A stretch of DNA of 30,002 nucleotides from an uncultured Oscillospiraceae bacterium (GTDB taxonomy: Bacteria > Bacillota > Clostridia > Oscillospirales > Oscillospiraceae). Below the pieces are notes generated by a model, which searched no databases, was not told where the DNA came from, and was given only the letters and a program-made list of their open reading frames with translations. Each line of letters opens with the position of its first letter. Positions within the stretch are counted from its first letter, which is position 1. Shown piece by piece: positions 1 to 7,580 of the stretch. The position numbers and the translations under genes are program-made. The stretch lies in NCBI GenBank assembly GCA_910588975.1, contig CAJUSE010000026.1, positions 1 through 30,002 on the forward strand, given 5' to 3'.

Positions 1-1162
1 CTCCTGTGATATCAATATATAACTTTGGTTTTTCAGTAAACAGAAAGAACGGTGACTTCAAAAAACCATCTAACTCCATAAATTCTTTGTTTAATTGTAC
101 TCTCGTAACTACAATTGTTACCGAATCTGCTGTTTGTAGCACACGCTCTTCCCTGCTTAATACGATAGCGTTTTCCCCGTAGCTCACTTGAAGTCCTTCG
201 GATTTTTTTAGAGATAGCAGGAAAAATTTATGATAACTATCGATCCCAGGATGGTTCAATATTATGGCATCATCGATTTTGCTCATTAGATTTTCAATCC
301 GATTTATTGCTGCTGCAAATGCACCTTTGGCATAGTGATAGGGAAACAGTGCATTTTCTCTTATTTTCCACCCAAAATCATTCAAAACCATTGTTTGGAT
401 ATATTTGTTTTCTACTCTCCCCGTTTGATATTGTTCGAATAACCTTTCATAAAATGCCATCGTAGGTTCAAATATAAAATATGGGTTCACGATTCTATCT
501 GTAAGCCCATTTCCATGCTTTCGATATAAGTACCTGGCCTCTCGGACATATCCAAATTTTCGTTTTTCCATTATGACTGCAGTTAAATAGACTTCATCTT
601 CATGAAAGTCTAATTTACAATCAAAAAGAAAGTTCTCCCCTTTTTTGTTTTTGACGGCCACATTAACAGTTGTCAAATTAACATATAAAGCTTCTTCAAT
701 AGAGTATACTCTCGTTTTCTTCAAAATCTCATCCCGCAGATGAGGAGTTTTTTGACCATCATCATAGCAAAACAAACGTGGATAGCTGACAATATCCACA
801 TCCTCATAATGTTTATCAAAAAAATCTGTCACATTCTTTACTGTCTCTGGAGATAGGGTATCATCTCCATCCAGGTACATCAAATACTTTCCCTTAGCAT
901 TACGGATACCGTTGTTCCTGGCAGCAGAAACACCTTGATTTTCCTGCGAGAGCACCTTAAAGTTAGGATATTTCTCCGCATATTCCTCGCAAATAGCCAA
1001 ACTCTCATCAACGGATCCATCATTGACCATCAGAACTTCCATCTTAAGCTGAGGAATGGTTTGTGCTAATAGAGAATCCAGCGCTTCCCGCAAATAATCC
1101 TGCACATTATAAACCGGGATAATCACCGTAACTTGGTATTCAAACCCATCCTCAAATGCCAT
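1..1162 (-). CDS. Glycosyltransferase family 2, surface glycan synthesis (C-terminus cut by window edge)
   Basis: About 387 residues are visible; the gene runs off the left edge. The N-terminus is a GT-A fold: VTVIIPVYNV near residue 11, VNDGS near 46, and the metal-binding DGDD at about 98-101. An acidic HEDE motif further on suits the catalytic base of inverting GT2 enzymes. After about residue 300 there is a beta-rich tail that I cannot assign. It probably transfers a sugar from a nucleotide donor to a cell-wall or capsule polymer at the inner membrane face. The ATG at 1162 overlaps the end of the upstream SDR gene by 11 bases, which suggests translational coupling. The DNA is distinctly AT-rich compared with the rest of the window, as expected for an exchanged glycan locus. 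Acceptor and sugar are unknown. Confidence 0.88.
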   Translation of the reverse strand, partial: MAFEDGFEYQVTVIIPVYNVQDYLREALDSLLAQTIPQLKMEVLMVNDGSVDESLAICEEYAEKYPNFKVLSQENQGVSAARNNGIRNAKGKYLMYLDGDDTLSPETVKNVTDFFDKHYEDVDIVSYPRLFCYDDGQKTPHLRDEILKKTRVYSIEEALYVNLTTVNVAVKNKKGENFLFDCKLDFHEDEVYLTAVIMEKRKFGYVREARYLYRKHGNGLTDRIVNPYFIFEPTMAFYERLFEQYQTGRVENKYIQTMVLNDFGWKIRENALFPYHYAKGAFAAAINRIENLMSKIDDAIILNHPGIDSYHKFFLLSLKKSEGLQVSYGENAIVLSREERVLQTADSVTIVVTRVQLNKEFMELDGFLKSPFFLFTEKPKLYIDITG

Positions 1163-2228
1163 TTCTCTCTTCCTCTCTTAAAATCTCCAGAGTCAAATGC
1201 AGTCCGTTTTTCATATTGTACTGAGCCTTCCAACCAATACTCTTCAGCTTTTCGGCAAGAAGCAGCGCTTTCGTGGCAGTGGAATAGCCAGCACGTTCCC
1301 AATTATCAGGGAGGTCGAAAATGACCTTTGTCCCAGCCATCTCAGCAAGCATAGCAGCCAGATCCTTTAAAACAATGTCCGATCCAGCATCAGCCAAATT
1401 GTAGGCTTGTCCATTCTCTCCCGCAGTGAGCATATAAAGCATTCCCAAAACTGCATCTCCGACAAAAGCATAGGAGTAAAGCTGATTACCCTCACTCTTA
1501 AGAACGATATCCTCCCCAGCCAAAGCATTTTTAATAAATTGGGCAATCGCTTTTGTATCACTCATCCGCATGGTAGGACCATAAATTCGGGGCAGACGGA
1601 GTATAACGGTATCCATCGCTTTTTCCTTTTGATAGGCTTGGCACATGGCCTCGCACAACCGTTTAGCCTCTGGATAGCCGGCCCGAAGCGTATTGCAATT
1701 CAAATAGCCACAATAATCCTCGTCAAAATAGTCAACATCACCACGGTTTTCGCCATAAACCTCCACACTCGATAAAAGCAAAAAACGAGTACCTGGCTTT
1801 TGGGTCGCCAGTTCCAACATGTTTTTACATCCTTGCACATTGGCAAAAATCGTGTTGATTGGCTCAGAAACATACTGGGCCGGATGAGTGGTGCTAGCGG
1901 CATGGATAAGAAGATCCGGAAGCCGGGGCAGTGATGGCAGCGGCTGAGAAATATCATGGGGAAAATAGAAAAAATCCTCTCGGCCCAACCACGAAGCAAA
2001 CCTGGCTTGGGCAGCTTCCTCACTCCGGCTGGTGGCCATCACAAGGCAGCGGTTTTCCACCGATATCGACTGGTTATGAAACATAATCATATCAATCAAG
2101 AGACTTCCAATCATGCCGGAAGCACCCGAAATGAAAAGACTTTTCCTATCCAGTGCTTCCCAGTGCGGAAATGTCTCTATTAGCCAATTCACCATAGCCT
2201 GATATTTCTCATTTTTTAAGAGTTGCAT
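1152..2228 (-). CDS. NAD(P)-dependent epimerase/dehydratase-type SDR in glycan operon
   Basis: A 358-residue extended short-chain dehydrogenase/reductase. The Rossmann nucleotide-binding motif GASGMIG lies near residue 34 after an unusual N-terminal stretch of about 30 residues. SSVEVYG and the catalytic YPEAK (YxxxK) follow, so the core is intact. Extended SDRs epimerise, dehydrate or reduce nucleotide sugars or sugar phosphates. It starts 8 bases after the cytidylyltransferase gene, with a weak AGGTGA site in the gap, so the two are translated from one message. A cytidylyltransferase/SDR pair inside a glycan operon resembles the pairs that make CDP-polyols for some pneumococcal capsules (CDP-arabinitol, CDP-mannitol). 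The specific substrate is inference; a plain nucleotide-sugar epimerase is the alternative. Confidence 0.85.
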   Translation of the reverse strand: MQLLKNEKYQAMVNWLIETFPHWEALDRKSLFISGASGMIGSLLIDMIMFHNQSISVENRCLVMATSRSEEAAQARFASWLGREDFFYFPHDISQPLPSLPRLPDLLIHAASTTHPAQYVSEPINTIFANVQGCKNMLELATQKPGTRFLLLSSVEVYGENRGDVDYFDEDYCGYLNCNTLRAGYPEAKRLCEAMCQAYQKEKAMDTVILRLPRIYGPTMRMSDTKAIAQFIKNALAGEDIVLKSEGNQLYSYAFVGDAVLGMLYMLTAGENGQAYNLADAGSDIVLKDLAAMLAEMAGTKVIFDLPDNWERAGYSTATKALLLAEKLKSIGWKAQYNMKNGLHLTLEILREEERNGI

Positions 2229-2236
2229 AGGTTCAC

Positions 2237-2953
2237 CTACTTTAACCAGCTGTCTTTCTCCATTTTCATATAGGCCTTGAACAATTCCAGATCATCCCTA
2301 GTGGTCAACTTAATATTCTTCTCCGACCCGGCTGCAAAATAGAGCCGCTCACCCAACTCCACCATCAGCGTATTGGCATAAGTGCCGGCCTGTAAGCCAA
2401 TATTTTCAGCGAAGGCCTTTTCATAGGCCCAAGACAGCTTCCCATAAGTATACGCTTGCGGAGTTGATACCCGGCGGAGTGTCTCCCGAGGAATATATCT
2501 TGTTGTGGACAGTTCGTCATCCGCAACAAAAATTTGTTCGTTATAAGGTAAGGAAGTAACAGCGTTTCCATACTGTTTACACTTTATAATGATGTCCGAT
2601 AAAACAAAATCCTCCACCATAGGGCGAATTCCGTCATGGATAATGACAATATCACTCTCATTACAATGATCCTTCAAGCCCAGCAGACCATTGTGAATCG
2701 ACTCCTGTGCAGTGTTGCCGTTTGAAACAACCCACTTAAGCTTATCAACGCCAAATTGCCTCGCATAGGCCCAGAGAACATCATGCCAGCCATCAATACA
2801 CACCACTTCAATAGCATCAATTTCCGGATGCTTTTGAAAACCTTCCAGTGTATAGATAAGCACGGGTTTGTCATAGACATTGATAAACTGCTTGGGAATA
2901 TCTTGCCCCATTCGGCTGCCACTGCCTCCAGCTATAATAACTGCAATATTCAT
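2237..2953 (-). CDS. IspD/TarI-family cytidylyltransferase, probably polyol-phosphate type
   Basis: A 238-residue protein of normal family length. The CTP-binding loop GGSGSRMG with the IPKQF lysine is at the N-terminus. IIHDGIRP follows at mid-length, then the TPQAY motif and a C-terminal LTTRDDLELF. Members couple CTP to a polyol phosphate: IspD uses methylerythritol phosphate for isoprenoids, and TarI-like enzymes use ribitol or other polyol phosphates for wall polymers. The HDGIRP form, rather than the HDAARP usual in IspD, and its place between glycosyltransferases and an SDR point to the wall-polymer role. No ispF is adjacent. It lies 19 bases after the GT2 gene at 2973-3977. An isoprenoid role cannot be ruled out without a tree. 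Confidence 0.85.
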   Translation of the reverse strand: MNIAVIIAGGSGSRMGQDIPKQFINVYDKPVLIYTLEGFQKHPEIDAIEVVCIDGWHDVLWAYARQFGVDKLKWVVSNGNTAQESIHNGLLGLKDHCNESDIVIIHDGIRPMVEDFVLSDIIIKCKQYGNAVTSLPYNEQIFVADDELSTTRYIPRETLRRVSTPQAYTYGKLSWAYEKAFAENIGLQAGTYANTLMVELGERLYFAAGSEKNIKLTTRDDLELFKAYMKMEKDSWLK

Positions 2954-2972
2954 TCTTGATCACTCTCTTTTC

Positions 2973-3977
2973 TCACAGTGCTCTACCATGCTTCACTTCA
3001 TATAGTTTACTAACCACCTGAGCCAAGCGGAAGGCCCACTGTTTGGGATAGGGTACCAGTCGAAGCACCAACCGCCCGGCCAGGCCCAATCCCACATCCT
3101 GCCGGGTCAGATCACCCTGGGCTCGATAAAAAGTTGAAACCTCCTGCAGCCACGGCAAGGCGACCTTTCGCTCTTCCTGTGGGTTGGCACAATAGACCGT
3201 CCACAGCCCGATAGCCGATGCCGCACACTGAGACATCAGCAATGGAACAAACTGCGGCCACTTGCCCCGCATCTCCTCATAGCGCTGCCTTGCCGCCAGA
3301 TAATGGCCCAGCCGATTTTTCAGTGTGATGTCCGCCACAATGCTGTCCTGCCGCTGGCGATAGTAATACTTTCTCTCGGGCAGGCAGACCACCCGCTGTG
3401 CCCGCTCAAACAGAACATACATGATAGCAATATCCTCAAAATTCCACCCCTCCGGAAAGAGCAAACCTTCAAATAGCTCCCGCTTCCACAACTTATCCCA
3501 CAGGAAATTTTGCATGGTGCGATTTTCCAGCAGTCGTTTCAAGGCACCTGCTGTATCCAGTACTTCTGTACTCTCCCAGCTCCAGGCAATTTGTCGGTTC
3601 GGAAACACCTCATACCGACTGCACACGGCAATATCCGCCCCATGGATCTGGGCATTTTTGAGAAGATACTCGTACATATCCGGCTCGATCCAGTCGTCCG
3701 AGTCCACCCAACCGATCCAGTCCCCTGTGGCGGCGGCCAGGCCGGCGTTTCGGGCCGTGGATACCCCGCCGTTCTCCTTATGGATGACCCGAATGCGTTC
3801 ATCTCTGGCGGCGTATTCGTCGCAAATTGCCCCGCAGTTGTCCGGGGAGCCGTCATCCACCAGGATGATCTCCAAGTTCCGATAGGTCTGGTTCACAATG
3901 CTGTCCAAACACCTGCGGAGGTAGGGCTCCACCTTGTAGACCGGGACGATGACGGAGATCAGCGGTCGTTCATCCAT
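2973..3977 (-). CDS. Glycosyltransferase family 2
   Basis: 334 residues from the ATG at 3977. An open frame extends upstream, but that part is out-of-frame shadow of the GT4 gene, and homology begins at ISVIVPVYKVEPYLRRCL. GT-A landmarks: LVDDGSPDN near residue 38, NGGVSTARNAG, and the metal-binding DSDD near residue 92. A C-terminal helical, Arg-rich region may sit on the membrane. Start and upstream stop share ATGGATGA, an 8-base overlap typical of coupled translation. It probably adds one sugar to a surface polysaccharide repeat unit in the cytoplasm. Donor and acceptor cannot be read from the sequence. Base composition is intermediate between the AT-rich distal genes and the GC-rich GT4 gene. 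Confidence 0.9.
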   Translation of the reverse strand: MDERPLISVIVPVYKVEPYLRRCLDSIVNQTYRNLEIILVDDGSPDNCGAICDEYAARDERIRVIHKENGGVSTARNAGLAAATGDWIGWVDSDDWIEPDMYEYLLKNAQIHGADIAVCSRYEVFPNRQIAWSWESTEVLDTAGALKRLLENRTMQNFLWDKLWKRELFEGLLFPEGWNFEDIAIMYVLFERAQRVVCLPERKYYYRQRQDSIVADITLKNRLGHYLAARQRYEEMRGKWPQFVPLLMSQCAASAIGLWTVYCANPQEERKVALPWLQEVSTFYRAQGDLTRQDVGLGLAGRLVLRLVPYPKQWAFRLAQVVSKLYEVKHGRAL

Positions 3978-5073
3978 GTCCAGCCCACCCTTCTGCCACC
4001 AGCCTTGCGGTGTCGGTAATATCGAAGCCCGCCGCCTGAACCTCCCCGGCGGCCTGCTCCCGGTCCTGGGGCCCGGCCTCGGATAGGGCCTGTGCCCAAG
4101 TTTTTGTGTCCAGCTCCAGCTGTTGGGCCCGTCCTGTGGCCAGTGCTTCCGCCGGCACATAGGGAGAGCAGAAAACCGGCAGGCCGGCGCACTGGGCCTC
4201 GACGGCCACGATGCCCAGCCCCTCAAACAGGCTGGGGAATGCAAACATATCCATGGCCTGATAGAGCCGCTCCACATGGGGGGTGGTGCCATAGAAGATG
4301 ACCTTGTCTGCCACCCCCAGGGCGGCGGCCTTTTCCTGCAGTTGGGGCAGCTCCTCCCCCTCCCCCACCAGCAGCAGACGGCTGTTGGGCCTTTGACGGA
4401 CGACCTCCTGGAGCACCTCCAGCAGAAAACTCTGGTTTTTCTGCTGGCACAGGCGGCCCACATTGCCAATGGCAAATTCATCGCTCAGGCCCAGCTTTTC
4501 ACGAACCTCCAAACGGACAGCGGGGTCAAAGCGGAACTTTTCCGTTTCGATCCCGTTGGGGATAAACTGCCAGCCCTTTTCTTGTAGATCCTTTTCGGCA
4601 AACATAAACCTGGCCGCCCCTTCCGAGCAGGCCCAGAGGTGGGTGCAGTCCGCTCCATAGCGGCCTCTTGCCCACTGGTGGAGCTCCAGCTTCAGCCAGC
4701 GGGTGAGGCTTTGGCGCAGGTCGGTGTTATGGCTATGGGCGATCCGCACCGGCACGCCAGCTTCCCTGGCCAGCCGGGCATAGGCCAGGGACAGGCCCTG
4801 GAACACATTCAGGTGGAGGACATCATAATGCCGCTGGGCAAGCAAAGCCCGGAAGGTCTTATGATTGCGGAAGGTCTCATTGGCCTTGCCGGACAGCTCG
4901 TAAAAGCGGACGCCCCGGTCCTTCAGCGGCTGGGTGAATACGCTCTCCCCCAGCCGGGCGGCCACCAGGTCCACTTCCAGCACGGACAGGTCCATGTGCC
5001 GGAGCACATTGCAGAGGAAGGCTTCAATGCCGCCGGACTCCCAGGTCTCGCAAAATATGCAGATCCGTCTCAC
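3970..5073 (-). CDS. Glycosyltransferase family 4 (GT-B fold), first gene of glycan operon
   Basis: 367 residues from a GTG at 5073. The frame stays open to 5223, but GGGGGAAGG lies just before the GTG and family similarity begins at ICIFCETWESGGIEAF, so the longer form is unlikely. A GT-B enzyme: the N-terminal half has the glycine loop (ESGGIE) and HSHNTD. The C-terminal half has IGNVGRLCQQKNQSF, LLLVGEGEE, and the donor-site FPSLFEGLGIVAVEAQ, which includes the E-x7-E type motif. It resembles EpsF/CapM-like retaining transferases. It is the promoter-proximal gene of a five-gene minus-strand operon. The sugar is unknown. Confidence 0.9.
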   Translation of the reverse strand: MRRICIFCETWESGGIEAFLCNVLRHMDLSVLEVDLVAARLGESVFTQPLKDRGVRFYELSGKANETFRNHKTFRALLAQRHYDVLHLNVFQGLSLAYARLAREAGVPVRIAHSHNTDLRQSLTRWLKLELHQWARGRYGADCTHLWACSEGAARFMFAEKDLQEKGWQFIPNGIETEKFRFDPAVRLEVREKLGLSDEFAIGNVGRLCQQKNQSFLLEVLQEVVRQRPNSRLLLVGEGEELPQLQEKAAALGVADKVIFYGTTPHVERLYQAMDMFAFPSLFEGLGIVAVEAQCAGLPVFCSPYVPAEALATGRAQQLELDTKTWAQALSEAGPQDREQAAGEVQAAGFDITDTARLVAEGWAGHG

Positions 5074-5243
5074 TCGCCTTCCCCCTGTCTCTCCATTCCT
5101 CCCGCCCTGTGGGCATTTGCGCCGGGCGGCGGCCTTTGGGTGCGCCTTGCCGGCTGCTCTGCTATATGCTTCCCTATCGTTTATGTCTTGGTATCGGTTT
5201 ATAAAATATATATTATAAACCACATAAAACGAACCACAGTTTT

Positions 5244-5282
5244 AAGCAGGGAATGGTCGCTTTTGGGCGTCCACCCCTGCTT
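5244..5282. other. Strong hairpin in the glycan operon leader
   Basis: AAGCAGGG (5244-5251) pairs with CCCTGCTT (5275-5282), and inside TGG/CCA and CGC/GCG extend the stem around a TTTTGG loop. Read on plus it is followed by TTCTTTATTTTT and looks like an intrinsic terminator. Read on minus it sits some 15 bases after the predicted glycan-operon start site and has no U-tract, so there it would be a 5' stabilising or regulatory hairpin. No plus-strand gene ends here. Confidence 0.5.
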
Positions 5283-5303
5283 TTCTTTATTTTTAATGTA
5301 TAG

Positions 5304-5332
5304 ATTTTATCATATGGGGCCGAATTTTGCAA
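5304..5332 (-). promoter_or_regulatory. Sigma-A promoter of the glycan operon
   Basis: On the minus strand: -35 TTGCAA (5332-5327), 17-base spacer, -10 TAAAAT (5309-5304), with ATGA just upstream of the -10. Transcription would start near 5297, giving a leader of about 220 bases before the GTG at 5073. Confidence 0.6.
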
Positions 5333-5339
5333 CAGGAAA

Positions 5340-5525
5340 AGCGGCTCTAAATCTATACTTTAAGCACCATTTTCCGCATTGCCGTCAGGAGTCCTCGTGG
5401 AGTACACGGCTACCCTGGCAAACGCTGCGCTCCCATGGTCGTTCTTCCTATCCCTCATCACGCCGCTATAATTGGGTAAATGTTCCGCCAACAATGTCCC
5501 ACTGAGGTAAATAAAAAATCTTTCT
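5340..5525. other. Unexplained intergenic stretch between divergent promoters
   Basis: This lies between the glycan-operon promoter and the Hpt promoter. A 32-codon minus-strand frame runs 5458-5360 (ATG to TAA) but has no convincing ribosome binding site. At about 5478-5505 the plus strand carries two similar short words, ATGTTCCGC and ATGTCCCAC, about 15 bases apart, reminiscent of repeated protein-binding sites or a degenerate element end. I recognise no RNA family. Confidence 0.3.
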
Positions 5526-5534
5526 TTGAGGGTA

Positions 5535-5563
5535 TTGCCTTTCCCTTCGAGTTGTGAGATAAT
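5535..5563 (+). promoter_or_regulatory. Sigma-A promoter of the Hpt gene
   Basis: -35 TTGCCT (5535-5540), 17-base spacer, -10 GATAAT (5558-5563). Predicted start is near 5570, with AGGAGG and the ATG at 5604 downstream. Confidence 0.65.
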
Positions 5564-5603
5564 GAAAATGACCCAAATGTGGGCCGCAAAGGAGGGTGTT
5601 TTT

Positions 5604-5954
5604 ATGAATTTGCAACAGTGTTACGCCGCTTTGGAAGGGGATTACAATGGTGTGGTCACCCGGCTCCACGGGGAGCGGCTGGTACTCAAGTTCGCCCTGA
5701 AATTTCTGGACGATCCCAGCTATTCCACCCTCTGCGCCGCCATTGCCGACCATGACCAGCCCACCGCCTTCCGCATGGCACACACCCTGAAGGGCGTGTG
5801 CCAGAACCTGTCCTTCGACAAGCTTTTCCGCTCCAGCCATGCCCTCACCGAGGCCCTGCGGGATCAGTGGAGCGACGACGTGCCCACTCTTTTCGCCCGG
5901 GTCCAGGCCGACTACCAGCAGACTGTGGATGCCCTGAAGGCCCTGGAGCAGTAG
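5604..5954 (+). CDS. Stand-alone Hpt (histidine phosphotransfer) domain protein
   Basis: 116 residues, almost all one Hpt domain. The start is ATG at 5604, preceded by AAGGAGG; an in-frame upstream ATG at 5526 lies before the predicted transcription start and was rejected. The Hpt signature AHTLKGVCQNLSF puts the phospho-accepting His at residue 60, with the conserved Lys63 and Gly64. Flanking helices match the four-helix bundle. Such proteins pass phosphate between response-regulator receiver domains or from a hybrid kinase. No kinase or receiver gene is nearby, so its partners lie elsewhere. It has its own promoter and a strong terminator, so it is probably monocistronic. Some stand-alone Hpt domains lose activity, but here the key His is present. 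Confidence 0.85.
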   Translation: MNLQQCYAALEGDYNGVVTRLHGERLVLKFALKFLDDPSYSTLCAAIADHDQPTAFRMAHTLKGVCQNLSFDKLFRSSHALTEALRDQWSDDVPTLFARVQADYQQTVDALKALEQ

Positions 5955-5966
5955 CCCAGACACAAT

Positions 5967-6005
5967 AAAAAGGCCGCCTCGCCGGGGCGGCCTTTTCTTT
6001 TTGGC
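5967..6005 (+). terminator. Intrinsic terminator after the Hpt gene
   Basis: AAAAGGCCGCC (5968-5978) pairs with GGCGGCCTTTT across a short loop, followed by TTTTCTTTTT. A-rich on the left and T-rich on the right, it is well formed on plus. Confidence 0.85.
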
Positions 6006-6060
6006 GGGCGATATCCGGACCTGCTCCCTGCCCGCAGCCCCTTTGAGAGGAGACCCAAAC

Positions 6061-6975
6061 ATGAAGAAAACCATGCTTGCCGCCCTGCTCTGCCTAAGCC
6101 TGCTCAGCGGCTGTGCTTTTTTGCCCCAGCCCGTCCCCATCCTGCCCGGGGAGGCCATCGACCTCACCGCCCTGCCCGACTACGCCGGAGAGCCCTGGGC
6201 CATCCTCAACGACGACTGCCCGCCCTTTACAGAGGATGACCTGGCTTTTTCCGGGGAGCCCGCCTTTGCCCCTCTGGACGAGCTGGAGCGCCGGGGGACC
6301 GCACTGGCTCTGGTGGGCCCTGAGACCCTGCCCACCGAGGAGCGGGAGGGCATCGGCCAAATCAAGCCGCCGGGCTGGCACACGGTGCGCTACGACCACA
6401 TTGAGGGCAAATACCTCTACAACCGCTGCCACCTCATTGCTTTCCAGCTCTCCGGGCTCAACCAGGAGCCCCAGAACCTCATCACGGGCACTCGTTACCT
6501 GAACACATCCGCCATGCTGCCCCTGGAAAATCAGATCGCCCAGTACATCCGGGACACCGGGAACCATGTCCTCTACCGGGTCACTCCCCTCTATGAGGGG
6601 GGTGACCTCATCTGCTCCAAGCTGTTGGTGGAGGCGGCCTCGGTGGAGGATGCAGGCCAGGGACTGTCCCTGTGCCGCTGTCTCTACAATGTGCAGCCCG
6701 GGGTGGTCATTGACTACGCCACCGGGGAGAGCCGCCTGGACGACCCCACCCCCGACCCCACCGTCTCCCCGGACGCCCCCACCTCCACCCAGAGCCCGGA
6801 TGTGGAGGAGCCGGAGGGCATTACCTATATCCTCAACACTCGAAGCAGCAAGTTCCACCTGCCCGACTGCTCCGGGGCGGCCGCCATCAGCGAGAAAAAC
6901 CGCCAGAATGTATCCAACACCCGGGAAGAGCTGGTGGAGATGGGGTATACCCCTTGCGGCCAGTGCAAGCCGTGA
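6061..6975 (+). CDS. Secreted DNA/RNA non-specific endonuclease lipoprotein with C-terminal Cys/His zinc motif
   Basis: 304 residues from ATG 6061 with AGAGGAG upstream. The N-terminus is a lipoprotein signal with lipobox LLSGC (Cys18), so the enzyme is probably tethered outside the membrane. The nuclease core carries YNRCHLIAFQLSG with candidate catalytic His124 and the metal-site Asn in QNLITGT (about 139). This is the Endonuclea_NS_2/EndA type, in which NRCH replaces the classical DRGH. A Pro/Thr-rich linker (about 225-255) leads to a C-terminal module with FHLPDC and final CGQCKP, the Ada-like metal-binding motif often fused to clostridial surface nucleases. It probably degrades extracellular nucleic acid for nutrients, uptake or defence. 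No clear promoter was seen in the short gap after the Hpt terminator. Confidence 0.88.
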   Translation: MKKTMLAALLCLSLLSGCAFLPQPVPILPGEAIDLTALPDYAGEPWAILNDDCPPFTEDDLAFSGEPAFAPLDELERRGTALALVGPETLPTEEREGIGQIKPPGWHTVRYDHIEGKYLYNRCHLIAFQLSGLNQEPQNLITGTRYLNTSAMLPLENQIAQYIRDTGNHVLYRVTPLYEGGDLICSKLLVEAASVEDAGQGLSLCRCLYNVQPGVVIDYATGESRLDDPTPDPTVSPDAPTSTQSPDVEEPEGITYILNTRSSKFHLPDCSGAAAISEKNRQNVSNTREELVEMGYTPCGQCKP

Positions 6976-6992
6976 CCATTCCATAGCGTCCC

Positions 6993-7026
6993 CCAGGGGC
7001 GGCCACACCGGCCGCCCCTGGTTTTT
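6993..7026 (+). terminator. Intrinsic terminator after the nuclease gene
   Basis: A perfect 12-bp stem, CCAGGGGCGGCC (6993-7004) with GGCCGCCCCTGG (7010-7021), then TTTTT. Confidence 0.9.
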
Positions 7027-7045
7027 GATGCAATTTCCCATTCCC

Positions 7046-7072
7046 TGCAACAATTCCCCGCCCCCATGCGTC
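7046..7072 (+). promoter_or_regulatory. ECF-type promoter of the sigma/anti-sigma operon
   Basis: TGCAAC (7046-7051), a 17-base spacer and CGTC (7069-7072, in CGTCTAAT) match the AAC / CGTC layout of ECF sigma promoters, not sigma-A. It lies just upstream of an ECF sigma gene, so autoregulation is the simplest reading. The predicted start near 7080 leaves a very short leader. Confidence 0.65.
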
Positions 7073-7098
7073 TAATGGGCAGAGAAGGAGGTGAGGCC

Positions 7099-7569
7099 AT
7101 GGCAAACCCATCCAACCGGCCGGTGGATTGGGCCAAGCTGGTCGCAGACAATGAAAATCGGCTCTACCGGGCGGCTCTGGCCATTCTGGGGGAGCCCCAC
7201 GAGGCCGAGGACGCCGTGCAGGATGCCTTTGTCAGGTTTTTAGAAAAGGCCCCGGCGGAGCTGGAAAACCCCAACGCCTGGCTTATGCGGGTGCTTATCA
7301 ACGGCTGCAAAAGCCGGCTGCGCCTCAGCTGGCGGCAGGTGACCGCTCTGCCCGACACCCTCCCCGCCCCCGAGGAGCCAGGCCAGCGGGAGGAGCTGGA
7401 GGAGCTATGGCAGCTCAACCCCGAGGAGCGCACCTCCATCCACCTGTTCTATTACGAGGGCTACTCCACCGAGGAGATCGCCCAAATGACAGGGGTGGCC
7501 CCGGGCACCGTCCGCTCCCGGCTGAGCCGGGCCAGAGAACGGCTGAAAAAGCTGCTCAGCGACGTTTGA
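7099..7569 (+). CDS. ECF-family RNA polymerase sigma factor
   Basis: 156 residues from ATG 7099, with AAGGAGGTGA four bases upstream. An in-frame ATG at 7066 precedes the likely transcription start. Region 2 covers about residues 18-75: LYRAALAILGEPHEAEDAVQ and the -10-recognition helix around NAWLMRVLINGC. Region 4 covers about 105-152: HLFYYEGYSTEEIAQMTG and the DNA-contacting TVRSRLSRARERLKKLL. Regions 1 and 3 are absent, as in all ECF factors. It directs RNA polymerase to CGTC-type promoters when its membrane anti-sigma, encoded 11 bases downstream, releases it. The regulon beyond its own operon was not seen in this window. Confidence 0.92.
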   Translation: MANPSNRPVDWAKLVADNENRLYRAALAILGEPHEAEDAVQDAFVRFLEKAPAELENPNAWLMRVLINGCKSRLRLSWRQVTALPDTLPAPEEPGQREELEELWQLNPEERTSIHLFYYEGYSTEEIAQMTGVAPGTVRSRLSRARERLKKLLSDV

Positions 7570-7580
7570 AAGGAGCTTTT

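Noticed and set aside
3978..4481. N-terminal extension of the GT2 gene upstream of 3977
   Set aside because: It is an Arg/Trp/Cys-rich shadow of the overlapping GT4 gene; family similarity begins at the ATG at 3977.
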